A DNA stretch of 64,000 nt from JAEUJM01 sp044221555 (GTDB taxonomy: Bacteria; Actinomycetota; Acidimicrobiia; Acidimicrobiales; DATDAH01), in assembly GCA_044221555.1 (NCBI GenBank), contig JBGAOY010000011.1, positions 101,809 through 165,808 on the forward strand, in the 5' to 3' direction. Each line of letters starts with the position of its first letter. The first letter of the stretch is position 1. Positions 33,403 through 45,026 of the stretch are shown piece after piece. A program made the position numbers and the translations under genes. The notes under the pieces are model-generated. The model ran no database searches. It worked only from the letters and a program-made list of their open reading frames with translations, and was not told where the DNA came from.

Positions 33403-34653
33403 GTGACCGACGTGAGCGGGCCGGGGCGTCCCCGCCGATCCCTCAGCCCCTTCGTGGCGGTGCCTGCGGCCGTGGCCCTGGTGGCGGCGGCCATGGGGGT
33501 GGCCTGGGTGCTCACCCGTGACGGTGGGGACGGTGTCAGCGAGGCCACGACGACCACGTCCGCGTCGCCGTCGTCGTCGGCACCGCCGTCGACGAGCCCG
33601 GGATCGCCCGACCCCGACAGCCTCGAGTCGGTGGTCGACGACCTCAGTGCCTTCGTGGAGGAGCAGCGGGGCCTCGAGTTCACCGAGCCGGTCGACGTCG
33701 AGTTGGCCGACGACGACGAGTTCGAGCAGCGCCTGCTCGACGACTTCCAGGCCGAGGACGAGGCCGACGTCCGAGACACCGAGTCCGTCTTCCGGGCACT
33801 GGGCTTCCTGGGCCCCGACGACGACCTGGTCGAGCAGCTCAAGGGTGTGCTGAGCGCCGGCGTGGTGGGCTTCTACGACCCGGAGACCAACGAGCTGGTG
33901 GTGCGGGGGGTCGAGCCCAGCCCGTACGCCCGCAAGACCATCGTGCACGAGCTCACCCACGCGCTCGACGACCAGCACTTCGAGCTGTTCCGTCCCGAGC
34001 TCGACGAGGCCGACGACGAGACCGGCTTCGCGTTCTCGGCGCTCGTCGAAGGGAACGCCACGACCGTCGAGGAGGCCTACGCCGACACCTTCACCGACGA
34101 GGAGCAGGCCCAGTCGGACGAGGAGGAGGCCCAGATCGGGGGCGACACCGACTTCAGCCAGTTCCCCCAGATCCTGCTCGACCTGATCGGCGCCCCCTAC
34201 CAGCTCGGCCCGCCCCTGATCGACGCCATCGTCGGCGACGGTGGGGAAGCGGCCGTCGACGCGGCCTTCGAAGACCCGCCGGTGTCGAGCGAGCAGATCC
34301 TCGACCCGAGCCTGTTCCTCAACGGCGAGGAACCGCTCGACGTGGCCGAGCCGCCCGCCGAGGGCGAGTCGTTCGACCAGGGCACCTTCGGTCAGCTCCT
34401 GCTGCTGTTGCTCCTCGACGACGGCGGCGTCGACCAGGGCGTGGCCCGTGATGCGGCCATCGGCTGGGGCGGCGACCAGTACGTCGCGTGGCACGACGGC
34501 GACGAGACCTGCTTGCGGGTGGCCTTCGAAGGCGACACCGCGACCGACACCACCGAGATCGACGCCGCCCTCACCGACTGGGTCGACAGCCACGACGGCG
34601 CCGAGGTGACCACCAACGGGGCCGGCCAGCCCGTCCTCACGTCCTGCGGCTAG
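33403..34653 (+). CDS. Membrane-anchored HEXXH putative metalloprotease
   Basis: A 416-residue protein: N-terminal transmembrane helix (about residues 18-40), a Thr/Ser/Pro linker, then an acidic outer domain. IVHELTHALDDQHFEL near residue 180 contains HELTH, a zincin-type HEXXH. FSALVEGNATTVEE about 30 residues later carries a Glu that could be the third zinc ligand. Only one cysteine pair is seen (ETC and TSCG). A surface zinc peptidase is likely; its substrate is unknown. The stop overlaps that of the convergent LLM gene in a shared CTAG. Confidence 0.75.
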   Translation: MTDVSGPGRPRRSLSPFVAVPAAVALVAAAMGVAWVLTRDGGDGVSEATTTTSASPSSSAPPSTSPGSPDPDSLESVVDDLSAFVEEQRGLEFTEPVDVELADDDEFEQRLLDDFQAEDEADVRDTESVFRALGFLGPDDDLVEQLKGVLSAGVVGFYDPETNELVVRGVEPSPYARKTIVHELTHALDDQHFELFRPELDEADDETGFAFSALVEGNATTVEEAYADTFTDEEQAQSDEEEAQIGGDTDFSQFPQILLDLIGAPYQLGPPLIDAIVGDGGEAAVDAAFEDPPVSSEQILDPSLFLNGEEPLDVAEPPAEGESFDQGTFGQLLLLLLLDDGGVDQGVARDAAIGWGGDQYVAWHDGDETCLRVAFEGDTATDTTEIDAALTDWVDSHDGAEVTTNGAGQPVLTSCG

Positions 34654-36005
34654 CCGAGCAGGCCGCCGATGCCCTCGCGGTCGCCGAGGGCGCTCTTCTC
34701 GGCCACGTCGTCGAGGAACTGGCGGCCCTCGGCCGAGTCGACCGCCTCGACCATGGCCTTGGGGATGGCCCGCATCACGTAGCCGTCGGGCATCGGCGGC
34801 GCGTCGTCCACCCGCCGGGCCATGGCCGCCTCGACGATCGGGGCGATCCGCGCCGCCTTGGCGGCGCTGGCGGCCTCGTCACGCTCCTTGAACTCGGGCA
34901 GCACCTCGGCGGCGAACAGCTCGAGGCTGGCCATGATGTCCTCGTGGCGGTTCCTGCCCGCCTGCATCACGAAGATCAGCTGGTCGACGCCGGCCTCCTC
35001 GTAGCGACGCAGGAACTCACGCAGTTGGTCGGGCGTGCCCACCGCGCCCCGCAGGCCGCTGGTGTCGCCGCCCGCGACCTTCGCGCCCAGCACCTCCTTC
35101 TGCGCCGCCAGCGCCGCCTCGGGTGAGTAGCCCATCTGGTCGCGCCGCTCGACGAACTCGTCCCACACGTTGGTGCGACCGGGTACGTGGTCACCGAACA
35201 CGTAGTAGTGCGCCAGCGAGTAGCCGAAGAAGTTGCCGCCCTCGAGGCCCATGGCGATGGCCCTGTCCTCGTCGCGGTCGCACATCATCGGGGTGACGCA
35301 GGCCAGGTTGTGGTTGACGGCCTTGCCGACGGGCACGCACGTCTCGGCCATCGTCGTGGTGTAGTCCTCGACCCACTGGCGGGCTTCCTCGGGGTCGATG
35401 AAGGCGAAGCTGAGGGCCCCGATGCCCTTCTCGGCGGCCAGCAGGATGGTGTCGCGTCGCGAGCACGCCACCCACAAGGGTGGGTGGGGCTTCTGCATGG
35501 GCTTGGGCACCACGTTGCGGGGCGGCACGCTGACGTAGGTGCCCTCGTGGCCGGTGAACGGGTCCTCGGTCATGGCCCGGTTCGCCACCTGCAGCCCCTC
35601 GAGCCACTGCTCGCGCTTGACCGCCATGTCGATGCCGAAGCCACCGAGCTCGGCCTCCGACGACGACTCTCCCGACCCGAATTCGGCCCGTCCGCCAGAC
35701 ACCAGGTCGAGCATCGCCACCCGCTCGGCGGTGCGGACGGGATGGTTGTAGCCGGGTGCGGTCTGGATGATGCCGTGGCCGAGGCGCATGTGCGTCGTGC
35801 GCTGCGACGCCGCGGCCAGGAAGACCTCGGGGGCGCTCGAGTGCGAGTACTCCTCCAGGAAGTGGTGCTCGACCTCCCACACGAACTCGATGCCCAACTG
35901 GTCGGCGCGCTCGATCTGGTCGAGGGCCTCCTGGATGAGACGGTGCTCGCTGCCCTCGTCCCAGGGGCGGGGGAGCTGGTGCTCGTAGAACAGCCCGAAC
36001 TTCAC
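34650..36005 (-). CDS. LLM-class flavin-dependent oxidoreductase
   Basis: A 451-residue bacterial-luciferase-like monooxygenase. It begins VKFGLFYEHQLPRPW. HMRLGHGIIQTAPGYNHPVRTAERVAMLDLVSGGR and PLWVACSRRDTI are conserved LLM strings. The cofactor could be FMNH2 or F420. It overlaps by four bases the ferritin-like gene upstream, so they form an operon facing a TetR gene. The pairing suggests joint oxidation of one substrate, possibly a lipid or aromatic; inference. Confidence 0.88.
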   Translation of the reverse strand: MKFGLFYEHQLPRPWDEGSEHRLIQEALDQIERADQLGIEFVWEVEHHFLEEYSHSSAPEVFLAAASQRTTHMRLGHGIIQTAPGYNHPVRTAERVAMLDLVSGGRAEFGSGESSSEAELGGFGIDMAVKREQWLEGLQVANRAMTEDPFTGHEGTYVSVPPRNVVPKPMQKPHPPLWVACSRRDTILLAAEKGIGALSFAFIDPEEARQWVEDYTTTMAETCVPVGKAVNHNLACVTPMMCDRDEDRAIAMGLEGGNFFGYSLAHYYVFGDHVPGRTNVWDEFVERRDQMGYSPEAALAAQKEVLGAKVAGGDTSGLRGAVGTPDQLREFLRRYEEAGVDQLIFVMQAGRNRHEDIMASLELFAAEVLPEFKERDEAASAAKAARIAPIVEAAMARRVDDAPPMPDGYVMRAIPKAMVEAVDSAEGRQFLDDVAEKSALGDREGIGGLLG

Positions 36006-37114
36006 GCCGCCTGCCCGGCGGTCGTCACCCAGCGGCCGTCCGCGGTGCGGGCCACGTCGCCGAGCTCGTCGAAGCGGTGCAGCAGGTCGTCGGCGTCGGC
36101 CCGCCCGGCCACCGCGTGGGTGACCTCGCGGCGGACGATGTCGAGGGTCTCGGTGCGGCGTGGGCCCAGCGAGTCGGCCAGTGCCCGGTCCCAGGTGCGC
36201 CCGATCAGCTCGGCGCCGGTGTGCCGCGCGCCGCCCTCGCCGACCACCGTGCGATCGCGCATCTCGGACAGCACGGTGCGCAGGTACTCGACGTGGGGTG
36301 TCTCGTCCTGGCGGATGTAGGACACCAGGCGGGCGGCCTCGCCGTCGCCGGCGACCAGCGCACGGTCGTCGAGCACCTCTTCGGCCCACGCGAAGGTGTG
36401 GAACGCCGAGATCTCGATGAGCAGGAGGCGGGTCATGCGTTCGACGACGATCTCGAGGTCGAAGTCCACGTCGTCGGGCCAGAGCCGGTTGGCCTGCGCG
36501 TGCGCCCGCATGGCGGCCAGGTCGACCTTGCCGCGGCTGCCGGGTGGGGTGATGCCCATGCGCTCGAGCATGAGCGCGGTCTCGTCCTGGGTGACGGGGT
36601 CCTCGAAGGCGACGTCACGGGCGGCGAACCACATCTGCTTGTGGCCACCCTCGCCCTCGTGCCCGGCCTCGTCGCGGGCGTGGGCCTCGTACAGCCCCCG
36701 GTCGAGGTGGGCCATGGCGGTGCCGGTGACGTCCTCGTCGAAGCGCTCCTGCAGGTCGGGCACCACCGACATGCGGATCATGCCGCCGAACCCCTCGACC
36801 GTGCCGATGCGGGTCAGGGTGGCGATGATCGGCTCGGGTGCACCGCTGGCGATGAGGTGCTTGGCCTGGGCCACGTTGGGGTAGTGCGCGGGCCAGGTGT
36901 CGAGGGGGAGGTGGAACAGGGGCGTGCTCGAGCGCTCCCGGTGCTGGGCCTGCCAGGCCTCGATGGCCGGGGTGCGGTGGAGCGTACGAGGGGAGATGTA
37001 GGTGCCGTCGCCGTCGAACCCGCCGTGGCAGGCGACGCCGGCCGCGACCAGCGGCTCCTCGTAGGGATGGCTCTGCAGCAACTCGTGCTCGCTGAACTCC
37101 ACCTGTGCCGTCAT
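36002..37114 (-). CDS. Ferritin-like (putative diiron) protein
   Basis: A 370-residue helical protein. EXXH-type motifs appear as RDEAGHEGEGGHKQMW (about residue 151) and RQDETPHVEYLRTV (about 270). LLIEISAFHTFAWAEE lies between them. This layout suits a ferritin-fold diiron oxygenase or hydroxylase, but I cannot name the family. GAAGGGGGAT precedes the ATG. It is first in an operon with the LLM gene. A strong promoter with an operator-like site lies upstream, next to the divergent TetR gene. Confidence 0.7.
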   Translation of the reverse strand: MTAQVEFSEHELLQSHPYEEPLVAAGVACHGGFDGDGTYISPRTLHRTPAIEAWQAQHRERSSTPLFHLPLDTWPAHYPNVAQAKHLIASGAPEPIIATLTRIGTVEGFGGMIRMSVVPDLQERFDEDVTGTAMAHLDRGLYEAHARDEAGHEGEGGHKQMWFAARDVAFEDPVTQDETALMLERMGITPPGSRGKVDLAAMRAHAQANRLWPDDVDFDLEIVVERMTRLLLIEISAFHTFAWAEEVLDDRALVAGDGEAARLVSYIRQDETPHVEYLRTVLSEMRDRTVVGEGGARHTGAELIGRTWDRALADSLGPRRTETLDIVRREVTHAVAGRADADDLLHRFDELGDVARTADGRWVTTAGQAA

Positions 37115-37156
37115 GGGATCCCCCTTCGCGGGCGGCCGTCACCACCGCTGCCGACA

Positions 37157-37185
37157 AGTGTAAACTCCCGTGTATACACCTTCAA
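37157..37185 (-). promoter_or_regulatory. Sigma-70-like promoter with TetR operator
   Basis: On the minus strand TTGAAG and TACACT are separated by 17 nt, the best -35/-10 pair seen in the window. GTGTA and TACAC half-sites (37158-37162 and 37175-37179) bracket the spacer, and GTGTATACAC (37170-37179) is a perfect palindrome. On the plus strand TATACA (37173-37178) could be the -10 of the TetR gene. A bound TetR would block both. Confidence 0.65.
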
Positions 37186-37203
37186 GAGCGGACGGCGTGA
37201 CGC

Positions 37204-37806
37204 ATGGCACCATCCACCCGGCAGTTGCTCCCGAGAGCCGAGCGGCAGGCGGCGCTGCTGGCCGCCGCCGCCACCGCGTTCGCCCGCGCCGGGTACGCGG
37301 CCACGTCGATGGACGACGTCGCCACCGAGGCCGGCGTCACCCGCCTGATCGTCTACCGGAACTTCGACTCGAAGGAGGAGCTCTACCGTGCGGTGCTGAC
37401 GGGCGTGTCGGAGCGGCTGATCGAGACCTTCGTGGAGGGCTTGGAGCACCGTGACGAGCGTCCAGGCTGGGCCACGCAGGGCCTCCTGACGGTCGCCCGC
37501 GAGCAGCCGGACGCCTTCCGGCTGGTGTGGGTGCACGCCGCCCGTGAGCCGCAGTTCGCCGACTACGCCGAGCAGTGGCGCCAGGGGGCGGTGGACGCGG
37601 CCGTCTCGGTGCTGGGCACGCCGATCGCCGACCCGGTCGTCCGCCGGTGGGCGGCCCGGGTGCTGCTCGCCCTGCTGGTCGATGCCGTCCTGGCGTGGCT
37701 GGACGAGGGCGACGCCGACCGCGACGACGAGTTCGTGGCCCTCACCACCGCCGGTGCCCGCGCCATGTACGGGGCCTGGCTCAACGCAGAGACGGGGCCG
37801 AGATAG
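37204..37806 (+). CDS. TetR-family transcriptional regulator
   Basis: A 200-residue regulator. The helix-turn-helix domain is residues about 10-58 (LLAAAATAFARAGYAATSMDDVATEAGVTRLIVYRNFDSKEELYRAVL). The rest is the helical ligand-binding domain. It is divergent from the ferritin-like/LLM operon with an operator between, so it very probably represses that operon and itself. The inducer is unknown. Confidence 0.92.
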   Translation: MAPSTRQLLPRAERQAALLAAAATAFARAGYAATSMDDVATEAGVTRLIVYRNFDSKEELYRAVLTGVSERLIETFVEGLEHRDERPGWATQGLLTVAREQPDAFRLVWVHAAREPQFADYAEQWRQGAVDAAVSVLGTPIADPVVRRWAARVLLALLVDAVLAWLDEGDADRDDEFVALTTAGARAMYGAWLNAETGPR

Positions 37807-37847
37807 CGGAGGGCGACGAGGGTCGCCCTGGCCCCGCCTCCGTCGCC

Positions 37848-38756
37848 TCAGTTGTGGAGCGGCACGAGCTCGGCGGCGACGGCCTCGAGCTCCGACGTCC
37901 AGTCGTCGGGCTCGGTGAGGGGCAGCACCACGAACTTCGAGGCACCCGCGTCGATCATCTCCTCGAGGCGCCGCCGCAGCGAGGGCAGGTCGGTGGGGAT
38001 GATCTGGCGGGGGTCGTCGATGTCGGGTCGGCGCTGGCGGATGAACGCCCCGAGGGCCTGGGGCACCTCGCCGTGGGCGTAGGCCACCAGCGCGCCGAAG
38101 TGCTCGGGGTCGATGGCCCGGCCGGCCTCGTCGGCGGCGGACTCGACGGCCATCCTGCCGCGGCGCACGTCGTCGGCGTCGCAGAACGAGGGCAGCCAGC
38201 CGTCGCCCAGGCGCCCGACCCGGCGCAGCTCGGACGGCGCCTGCCCGCCCAGCCACACATCGAGCGGCTGCTGCATCGGCTTCGGGCGCACCGTGGCTCC
38301 CTGCAGGTGCCAGTACGCGCCCTCGTGATCGACCGAGTCCTCGCTCCAGAGACGTCGGATCAGCGGCAGCGCCTCGTTGAAGATCGCCGCCCGCTCCTTG
38401 CGCTCGACGCCGAAGGCCTGCTGCTCGCCGGCGTCGGCCACGCCCAGGCCGAACGCCGGGAGCAGACGGCCGTTCGACAGGCGATCGAGGCTGGCCAGCG
38501 ACTTGGCGACCAGCATCGGGTTGCGGCCCGGCAGGACCATCACGCTCATGCCGAACTTCAGCCGGGTGGTGCGGCCGGCGGCGAAGGCCATGCCCACCAC
38601 CGGGTCGGGCGACTCGCCGCCGATGCGCTCGCTCAGCCACAGCGAGTCGAACCCGAGGCGCTCGAGGTCGTCGACCATCGCCGCGAACCGATCCTGGTCG
38701 TTGGTCGTGCTGCGAGTGCCCAAGCCGTACCCCACGCGGACCTTCATGGCGTCCAT
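37848..38756 (-). CDS. F420-type LLM oxidoreductase
   Basis: A 302-residue LLM-class protein similar to the F420-dependent subgroup annotated near mycobacterial LLM enzymes. KVRVGYGLGT, FDSLWLSERIGG, GMSVMVLPGRNPMLVAKSLASLDRLSNGRLLPAFGLG and PLDVWLGGQ are present. Start: ATG 38756, or the in-frame ATG at 38747, which begins MKVRVGYGLG. Minus-strand TAGTAA ends 9 nt before 38747. It converges on the TetR gene. Confidence 0.88.
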   Translation of the reverse strand: MDAMKVRVGYGLGTRSTTNDQDRFAAMVDDLERLGFDSLWLSERIGGESPDPVVGMAFAAGRTTRLKFGMSVMVLPGRNPMLVAKSLASLDRLSNGRLLPAFGLGVADAGEQQAFGVERKERAAIFNEALPLIRRLWSEDSVDHEGAYWHLQGATVRPKPMQQPLDVWLGGQAPSELRRVGRLGDGWLPSFCDADDVRRGRMAVESAADEAGRAIDPEHFGALVAYAHGEVPQALGAFIRQRRPDIDDPRQIIPTDLPSLRRRLEEMIDAGASKFVVLPLTEPDDWTSELEAVAAELVPLHN

Positions 38757-38773
38757 TACTACTCTTCGCCACT
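38757..38773. promoter_or_regulatory. Compact divergent promoter, 17 bp
   Basis: Only 17 bp separate two divergent starts. Plus-strand TACTCT (38760-38765) lies 8 nt before GTG 38774. Minus-strand TAGTAA (38757-38762) overlaps it and could serve the LLM gene. Transcription in the two directions should exclude each other. Confidence 0.5.
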
Positions 38774-39559
38774 GTGAACGACACCGGGCCCGTCACGGGG
38801 ATCGACGGGCTGTTGCGGCTGGACGGGCGGGTGGCCATCGTCACCGGGGCCTCGGGCGGGCTGGGCGAGCGCTTCGCCCGGGTGCTGCACTCGGCAGGGG
38901 CGACGGTGGTGGGCGCGGCCCGGCGGGTCGACCGCTTGGACGCGGTGGCGGCCGACCTCGATCGCTTCGTCCCGGTGGTGTGCGACGTGGCCGACGATGC
39001 CGACCTCGCCCGTCTTGTTCAGGCCGCGCTCGACGTCGACGGCCGCGTGGACGTCCTGGTGAACAACGCCGGCGTCAGCGACGGCCCCACCCCGGCGCTG
39101 GGCGAGGATCCAGCCCTGTTCCGACGAGCGATCGACGTGAACCTCAACGGGTTGTTCGTGCTCACCCAGCAGGTGGCCGCGGCGATGATCGAGCGGGGAT
39201 CGGGCAGCATCGTCAACATCTCGTCCGTCCACGGACTGGTGGCGGCAGCGCCCAACAACCAGGCGGGCTACGTGGCCTCGAAGGCCGCGGTGATCGGCCT
39301 GACCCGCGAGCTGGCCTGCCAGTGGGCCACGTCCGGCGTCCGGGTGAACGCCATCGCCCCCGGCTACTTCGAGTCCGAGCTCACCGAGGCCATGTTCGCC
39401 GACGAGCGCGGGCTGCGGTGGGTCGAGCGCAACACGCCCATGCGCCGACCGGGGCGCGGTGACGAGTTGGACGGTGCCCTGCTCTTCCTGGCCGGCGACG
39501 CCAGCACGTACGTGACCGGGCAGGTGCTCGCCGTCGACGGCGGGTTCACCGCGCGATGA
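38774..39559 (+). CDS. SDR-family oxidoreductase
   Basis: A 261-residue classical SDR with IVTGASGGLGERFA, NNAGVSDGP, SSVHGLVAAAPNNQAGYVASKAAV (YxxxK) and AVDGGFTAR. It is probably an NAD(P)-dependent alcohol dehydrogenase or oxoacyl reductase. The acyl-CoA ligase gene follows after 79 bp, and both may act in the same degradation pathway. Confidence 0.92.
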   Translation: MNDTGPVTGIDGLLRLDGRVAIVTGASGGLGERFARVLHSAGATVVGAARRVDRLDAVAADLDRFVPVVCDVADDADLARLVQAALDVDGRVDVLVNNAGVSDGPTPALGEDPALFRRAIDVNLNGLFVLTQQVAAAMIERGSGSIVNISSVHGLVAAAPNNQAGYVASKAAVIGLTRELACQWATSGVRVNAIAPGYFESELTEAMFADERGLRWVERNTPMRRPGRGDELDGALLFLAGDASTYVTGQVLAVDGGFTAR

Positions 39560-39638
39560 TCCGGGAGCGTGCCCGCCATCGGCTGTCGCCGGGCCAGGCG
39601 TCGCACCACCGATTCGCCTCAGGACAGGAGCAGTGCCG

Positions 39639-41192
<1,554 letters not shown>

Positions 41193-41279
41193 GGCGGGGA
41201 GCTGCGTCGCATTGGTCCCGGGCTTTGAGACGTGGACACGAATGGGCGAACTGTCGGTCTTCCGGTTAGCCGGTGGGGA

Positions 41280-41285
41280 TACCGT
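41280..41285 (+). promoter_or_regulatory. TACCGT -10 of the DUF433 gene
   Basis: TACCGT ends 8 nt before ATG 41294, giving the antitoxin its own leaderless promoter. Confidence 0.5.
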
Positions 41286-41293
41286 TGGGTCCG

Positions 41294-41512
41294 ATGGATC
41301 TCACGACGGTCATCGAGACGCGCCCAGGTGTGCGCAGCGGCAAGCCCTGCTTCATCGGCACCCGGATCGCGGTCTACGACGTCCTCGAGTACCTGGCGTC
41401 TGGGATGACCACCGAGGAGATCGTCGCCGACTTTCCGGAGCTGACGCCTGATCTCGTCCGGGCCGCCATCGAGTTCGCGGCTCTCCGGGAACGTCGCCTC
41501 GCGACGGCGTGA
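41294..41512 (+). CDS. DUF433 antitoxin (VapB45-like)
   Basis: A 72-residue DUF433 protein. PGVRSGKPCFIGTRIAVYDVLEYLASGMTTEEIVADFPELT is the full family core. Such proteins neutralise adjacent DUF5615 PIN-like toxins. The downstream gene overlaps it by four bases (GTGA) and begins as a DUF5615 protein, but is cut short. Confidence 0.9.
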   Translation: MDLTTVIETRPGVRSGKPCFIGTRIAVYDVLEYLASGMTTEEIVADFPELTPDLVRAAIEFAALRERRLATA

Positions 41513-41700
41513 AGCTCCTCCTCGACCAGAACCTGTCGAGACACCTCGTCGCGCACCTGCGCGACGTCTTCCCCGAGACAGTTGCTCGCCTCGAGCTGGT
41601 CGTGGCGCCAAGACGTGGTTGGGCCGACCCGGGTAGCGTCGGTTCATGCGCAAGCTCGGCATCGGGTTCGCCGCGGCGGCGCTGCTCGCTCCGCTGGTGA
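41509..41700 (+). pseudogene. Truncated DUF5615 PIN-like toxin
   Basis: The frame opens MKLLLDQNLSRHLVAHLRDVFPE, the N-terminus of DUF5615 with its first catalytic Asp. After about 27 residues homology stops and the frame runs on for about 36 unrelated residues into the next gene's start. Full-length toxins have about 110-120 residues with three or four acidic sites. The remnant cannot be an active nuclease, so the antitoxin is orphaned. Confidence 0.78.
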
Positions 41701-42101
41701 TGGGCCTCCCGTCTGCATCGGCGAGTTGTGGAGGGCCGCAGATCACCGTCACCCCGAACAGTGCGGCTGCCGGCAGCACCGTCACGGTGCACGGGCAGGC
41801 ATTCGGTGACAATTGCTACGACACCGGGCCGCCGCCGGCGGGGCAGGGCGTCCTCGGCAACCCGCTGACCGACGTCGAGATCGGCTTCGTCCAGCACGAC
41901 ATCACGACCGTGCTCGCCACCGTCGACGCCAACGACGAGTACGAGTTCACCGTCGAGGTGACCGTCCCGACGGACGCCGAGCCGGGGCAGGCGGCGTTCA
42001 CCGCCACGCCTCCCACCTGGGTGACGCTCACCGAGTTCACCGTTGCGGGCGCAGCCACGCCGGCGCCGCCCATCGCCGCGATCCCCGACTTCACGGGTTG
42101 A
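41646..42101 (+). CDS. Small secreted protein, Ig/IPT-like
   Basis: A 151-residue protein with a clear signal peptide (residues 1-27, MRKLGIGFAAAALLAPLVMG to SASA). Two cysteines follow (ASCGGP and DNCYD). The mature part (PQITVTPNSAAAGSTVTVHGQAFGDNC) resembles IPT/TIG-type surface beta-sandwiches. TAGCGT lies 6 nt before the ATG. The gene starts inside the truncated toxin frame, so its promoter lies on the break point side. Confidence 0.72.
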   Translation: MRKLGIGFAAAALLAPLVMGLPSASASCGGPQITVTPNSAAAGSTVTVHGQAFGDNCYDTGPPPAGQGVLGNPLTDVEIGFVQHDITTVLATVDANDEYEFTVEVTVPTDAEPGQAAFTATPPTWVTLTEFTVAGAATPAPPIAAIPDFTG

Positions 42102-42127
42102 CAATGGGCAAGGTCAACTGACTCGGC

Positions 42128-42346
42128 ATGCTGCCGCTCGACGAATCCACGCTCGGGAAGTGGTTTGGTGTCACCATCACGAGAGGGATGCTCGGGCCCG
42201 CGCTCAAGATGCACGATCTCAACGAGACCGAGCTCGACTTCTCGTTCCGGGTCCTCAGCGCGAAGCGCCTTCGCAAGGCGATTTCATCAGCTGGCTGGCT
42301 GGGAATGCCGGACGGACCTCCGGCGAACAGCGATGGCGCCAGATGA
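42128..42346 (+). CDS. Orphan hypothetical protein
   Basis: A 72-residue protein with a conserved-looking start (LPLDESTLGKWFGVTITRGM) and no family I recognise. GC is clearly below that of the neighbours. Its stop overlaps the ATG of the next gene (ATGA), so the two are a pair. Confidence 0.5.
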   Translation: MLPLDESTLGKWFGVTITRGMLGPALKMHDLNETELDFSFRVLSAKRLRKAISSAGWLGMPDGPPANSDGAR

Positions 42347-42855
42347 AGCCGCCCGAGGGCTTGATCGACCGACTTCGGAGGTGGACCCGCAGGAGGGTTG
42401 CGCCTCTGGGTGAACCGTCTCCGGGTGCACTCATCGAGGTCTACTTCCTCGACGATCGCATCGTGCTTGCGGCACTCGCGTTCGATCCGGGGAAGCGAGC
42501 GTGGCTGGCGACTGACGCGTACAGGGTCCTGGCCTCCAGCGACAGCGCTGAAGTCGTCGGACGCGATCTCCTCGACTTGGCGAGTCAACAGTCGTTGCTG
42601 GACGAGCAGAGCCTTCTCCAGGAGCAGGACAAATTGCTCGAACTCGCCGGCGTTGCATCGCTCGCGCAACTCGTGCGAACCGCAAGACAGGTCCAGGTGC
42701 GCCGCTTCGAAGACACCTGGCTGTTCACGCCGACGCGTCGTTCAGGAAGTGGAGGCTGGGCCCACGCTTCTGGGGATGAGGCCGTTTCCCTCGACGATCC
42801 GAGGCCGGACGATCTCGGACGCGCCCTGGCGGCCACGGCGGCCCACAGCAGCTGA
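42343..42855 (+). CDS. Orphan hypothetical protein, possibly immunity-like
   Basis: A 170-residue protein. The middle is beta-rich (GALIEVYFLDDRIVLAALAF), and a glutamine/leucine-rich helix follows (SQQSLLDEQSLLQEQDKLLEL). The ending DLGRALAATAAHSS after a strand-rich WLFTPTRR segment loosely recalls contact-dependent-inhibition immunity proteins; this is a weak resemblance. It is coupled to the preceding gene. GC is lower than the surroundings, suggesting transfer. Confidence 0.5.
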   Translation: MKPPEGLIDRLRRWTRRRVAPLGEPSPGALIEVYFLDDRIVLAALAFDPGKRAWLATDAYRVLASSDSAEVVGRDLLDLASQQSLLDEQSLLQEQDKLLELAGVASLAQLVRTARQVQVRRFEDTWLFTPTRRSGSGGWAHASGDEAVSLDDPRPDDLGRALAATAAHSS

Positions 42856-42900
42856 CCGCACGTCTCCCGTCCCGGCGGTTCGGGCGCGTCTGCCTCGCCG

Positions 42901-43287
42901 CTACTGGACCCGCTGGCGGGTGGGTTCGATCTTGACGATGACCCGGCGGCTCTGGATGGGGTTGGCGTAGTCGGTGCCGTTGTAGCGCTGGGAGAGGGTG
43001 TCGATGTGGTCCCTCGCCGCCTGGCTGTCGTCGGTGCCGACGACCTTCCCGCCGATCTCGGCGTAGTGGTACGGGTTGGCCTTGTCCCAGATGGTGATGG
43101 TGACCTCGGGGCTGGCCTCCATCGCCGCGAACTTGGGCCGGTGGACCTCGGTGTTGACGAGCAGGTGATCGTCGTCGGCGTCGATCCACATCACGTGGTT
43201 GGCGATGGTGCCGTCAGCCCGGTGGTAGGCGAGGGCGGCGAAGTTGCCGGCCTCGATCAGTTCGCGGACGGCGGGTTCGACGGGCAT
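42901..43287 (-). CDS. PPOX-class F420-dependent oxidoreductase
   Basis: A 128-residue split-barrel flavin/F420-binding protein. LIEAGNFAALAYHRADGTIANHVMWIDADDDHLLVNTEVHRPKF and IEPTRQRV at the end match the PPOX/F420 class. It would use reduced F420 to reduce small molecules. ATG 43287 was preferred because GGAGC lies 8 nt upstream. It is divergent from the ABC-F gene. Confidence 0.87.
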   Translation of the reverse strand: MPVEPAVRELIEAGNFAALAYHRADGTIANHVMWIDADDDHLLVNTEVHRPKFAAMEASPEVTITIWDKANPYHYAEIGGKVVGTDDSQAARDHIDTLSQRYNGTDYANPIQSRRVIVKIEPTRQRVQ

Positions 43288-43403
43288 GGGCGCTGCTCCA
43301 GGGTGAGAGGGGATCGTGGCCCCCAACCGACGGGGGCGTGCAGGTATTTCCCTCTACCCGCAATTCACGCGTCATCTGCGGGTGGGCGCCCCACAATGGT
43401 CTG

Positions 43404-45011
<1,608 letters not shown>

Positions 45012-45026
45012 CGTTGGCGCCGCCGT

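Noticed and set aside
31789..34593. A 934-codon open frame on the minus strand
   Set aside because: It lies wholly opposite the WS/DGAT and HEXXH genes, has a low-complexity Val/Gly/His/Arg content and no recognisable domain. In 70% GC DNA such shadow frames are expected.
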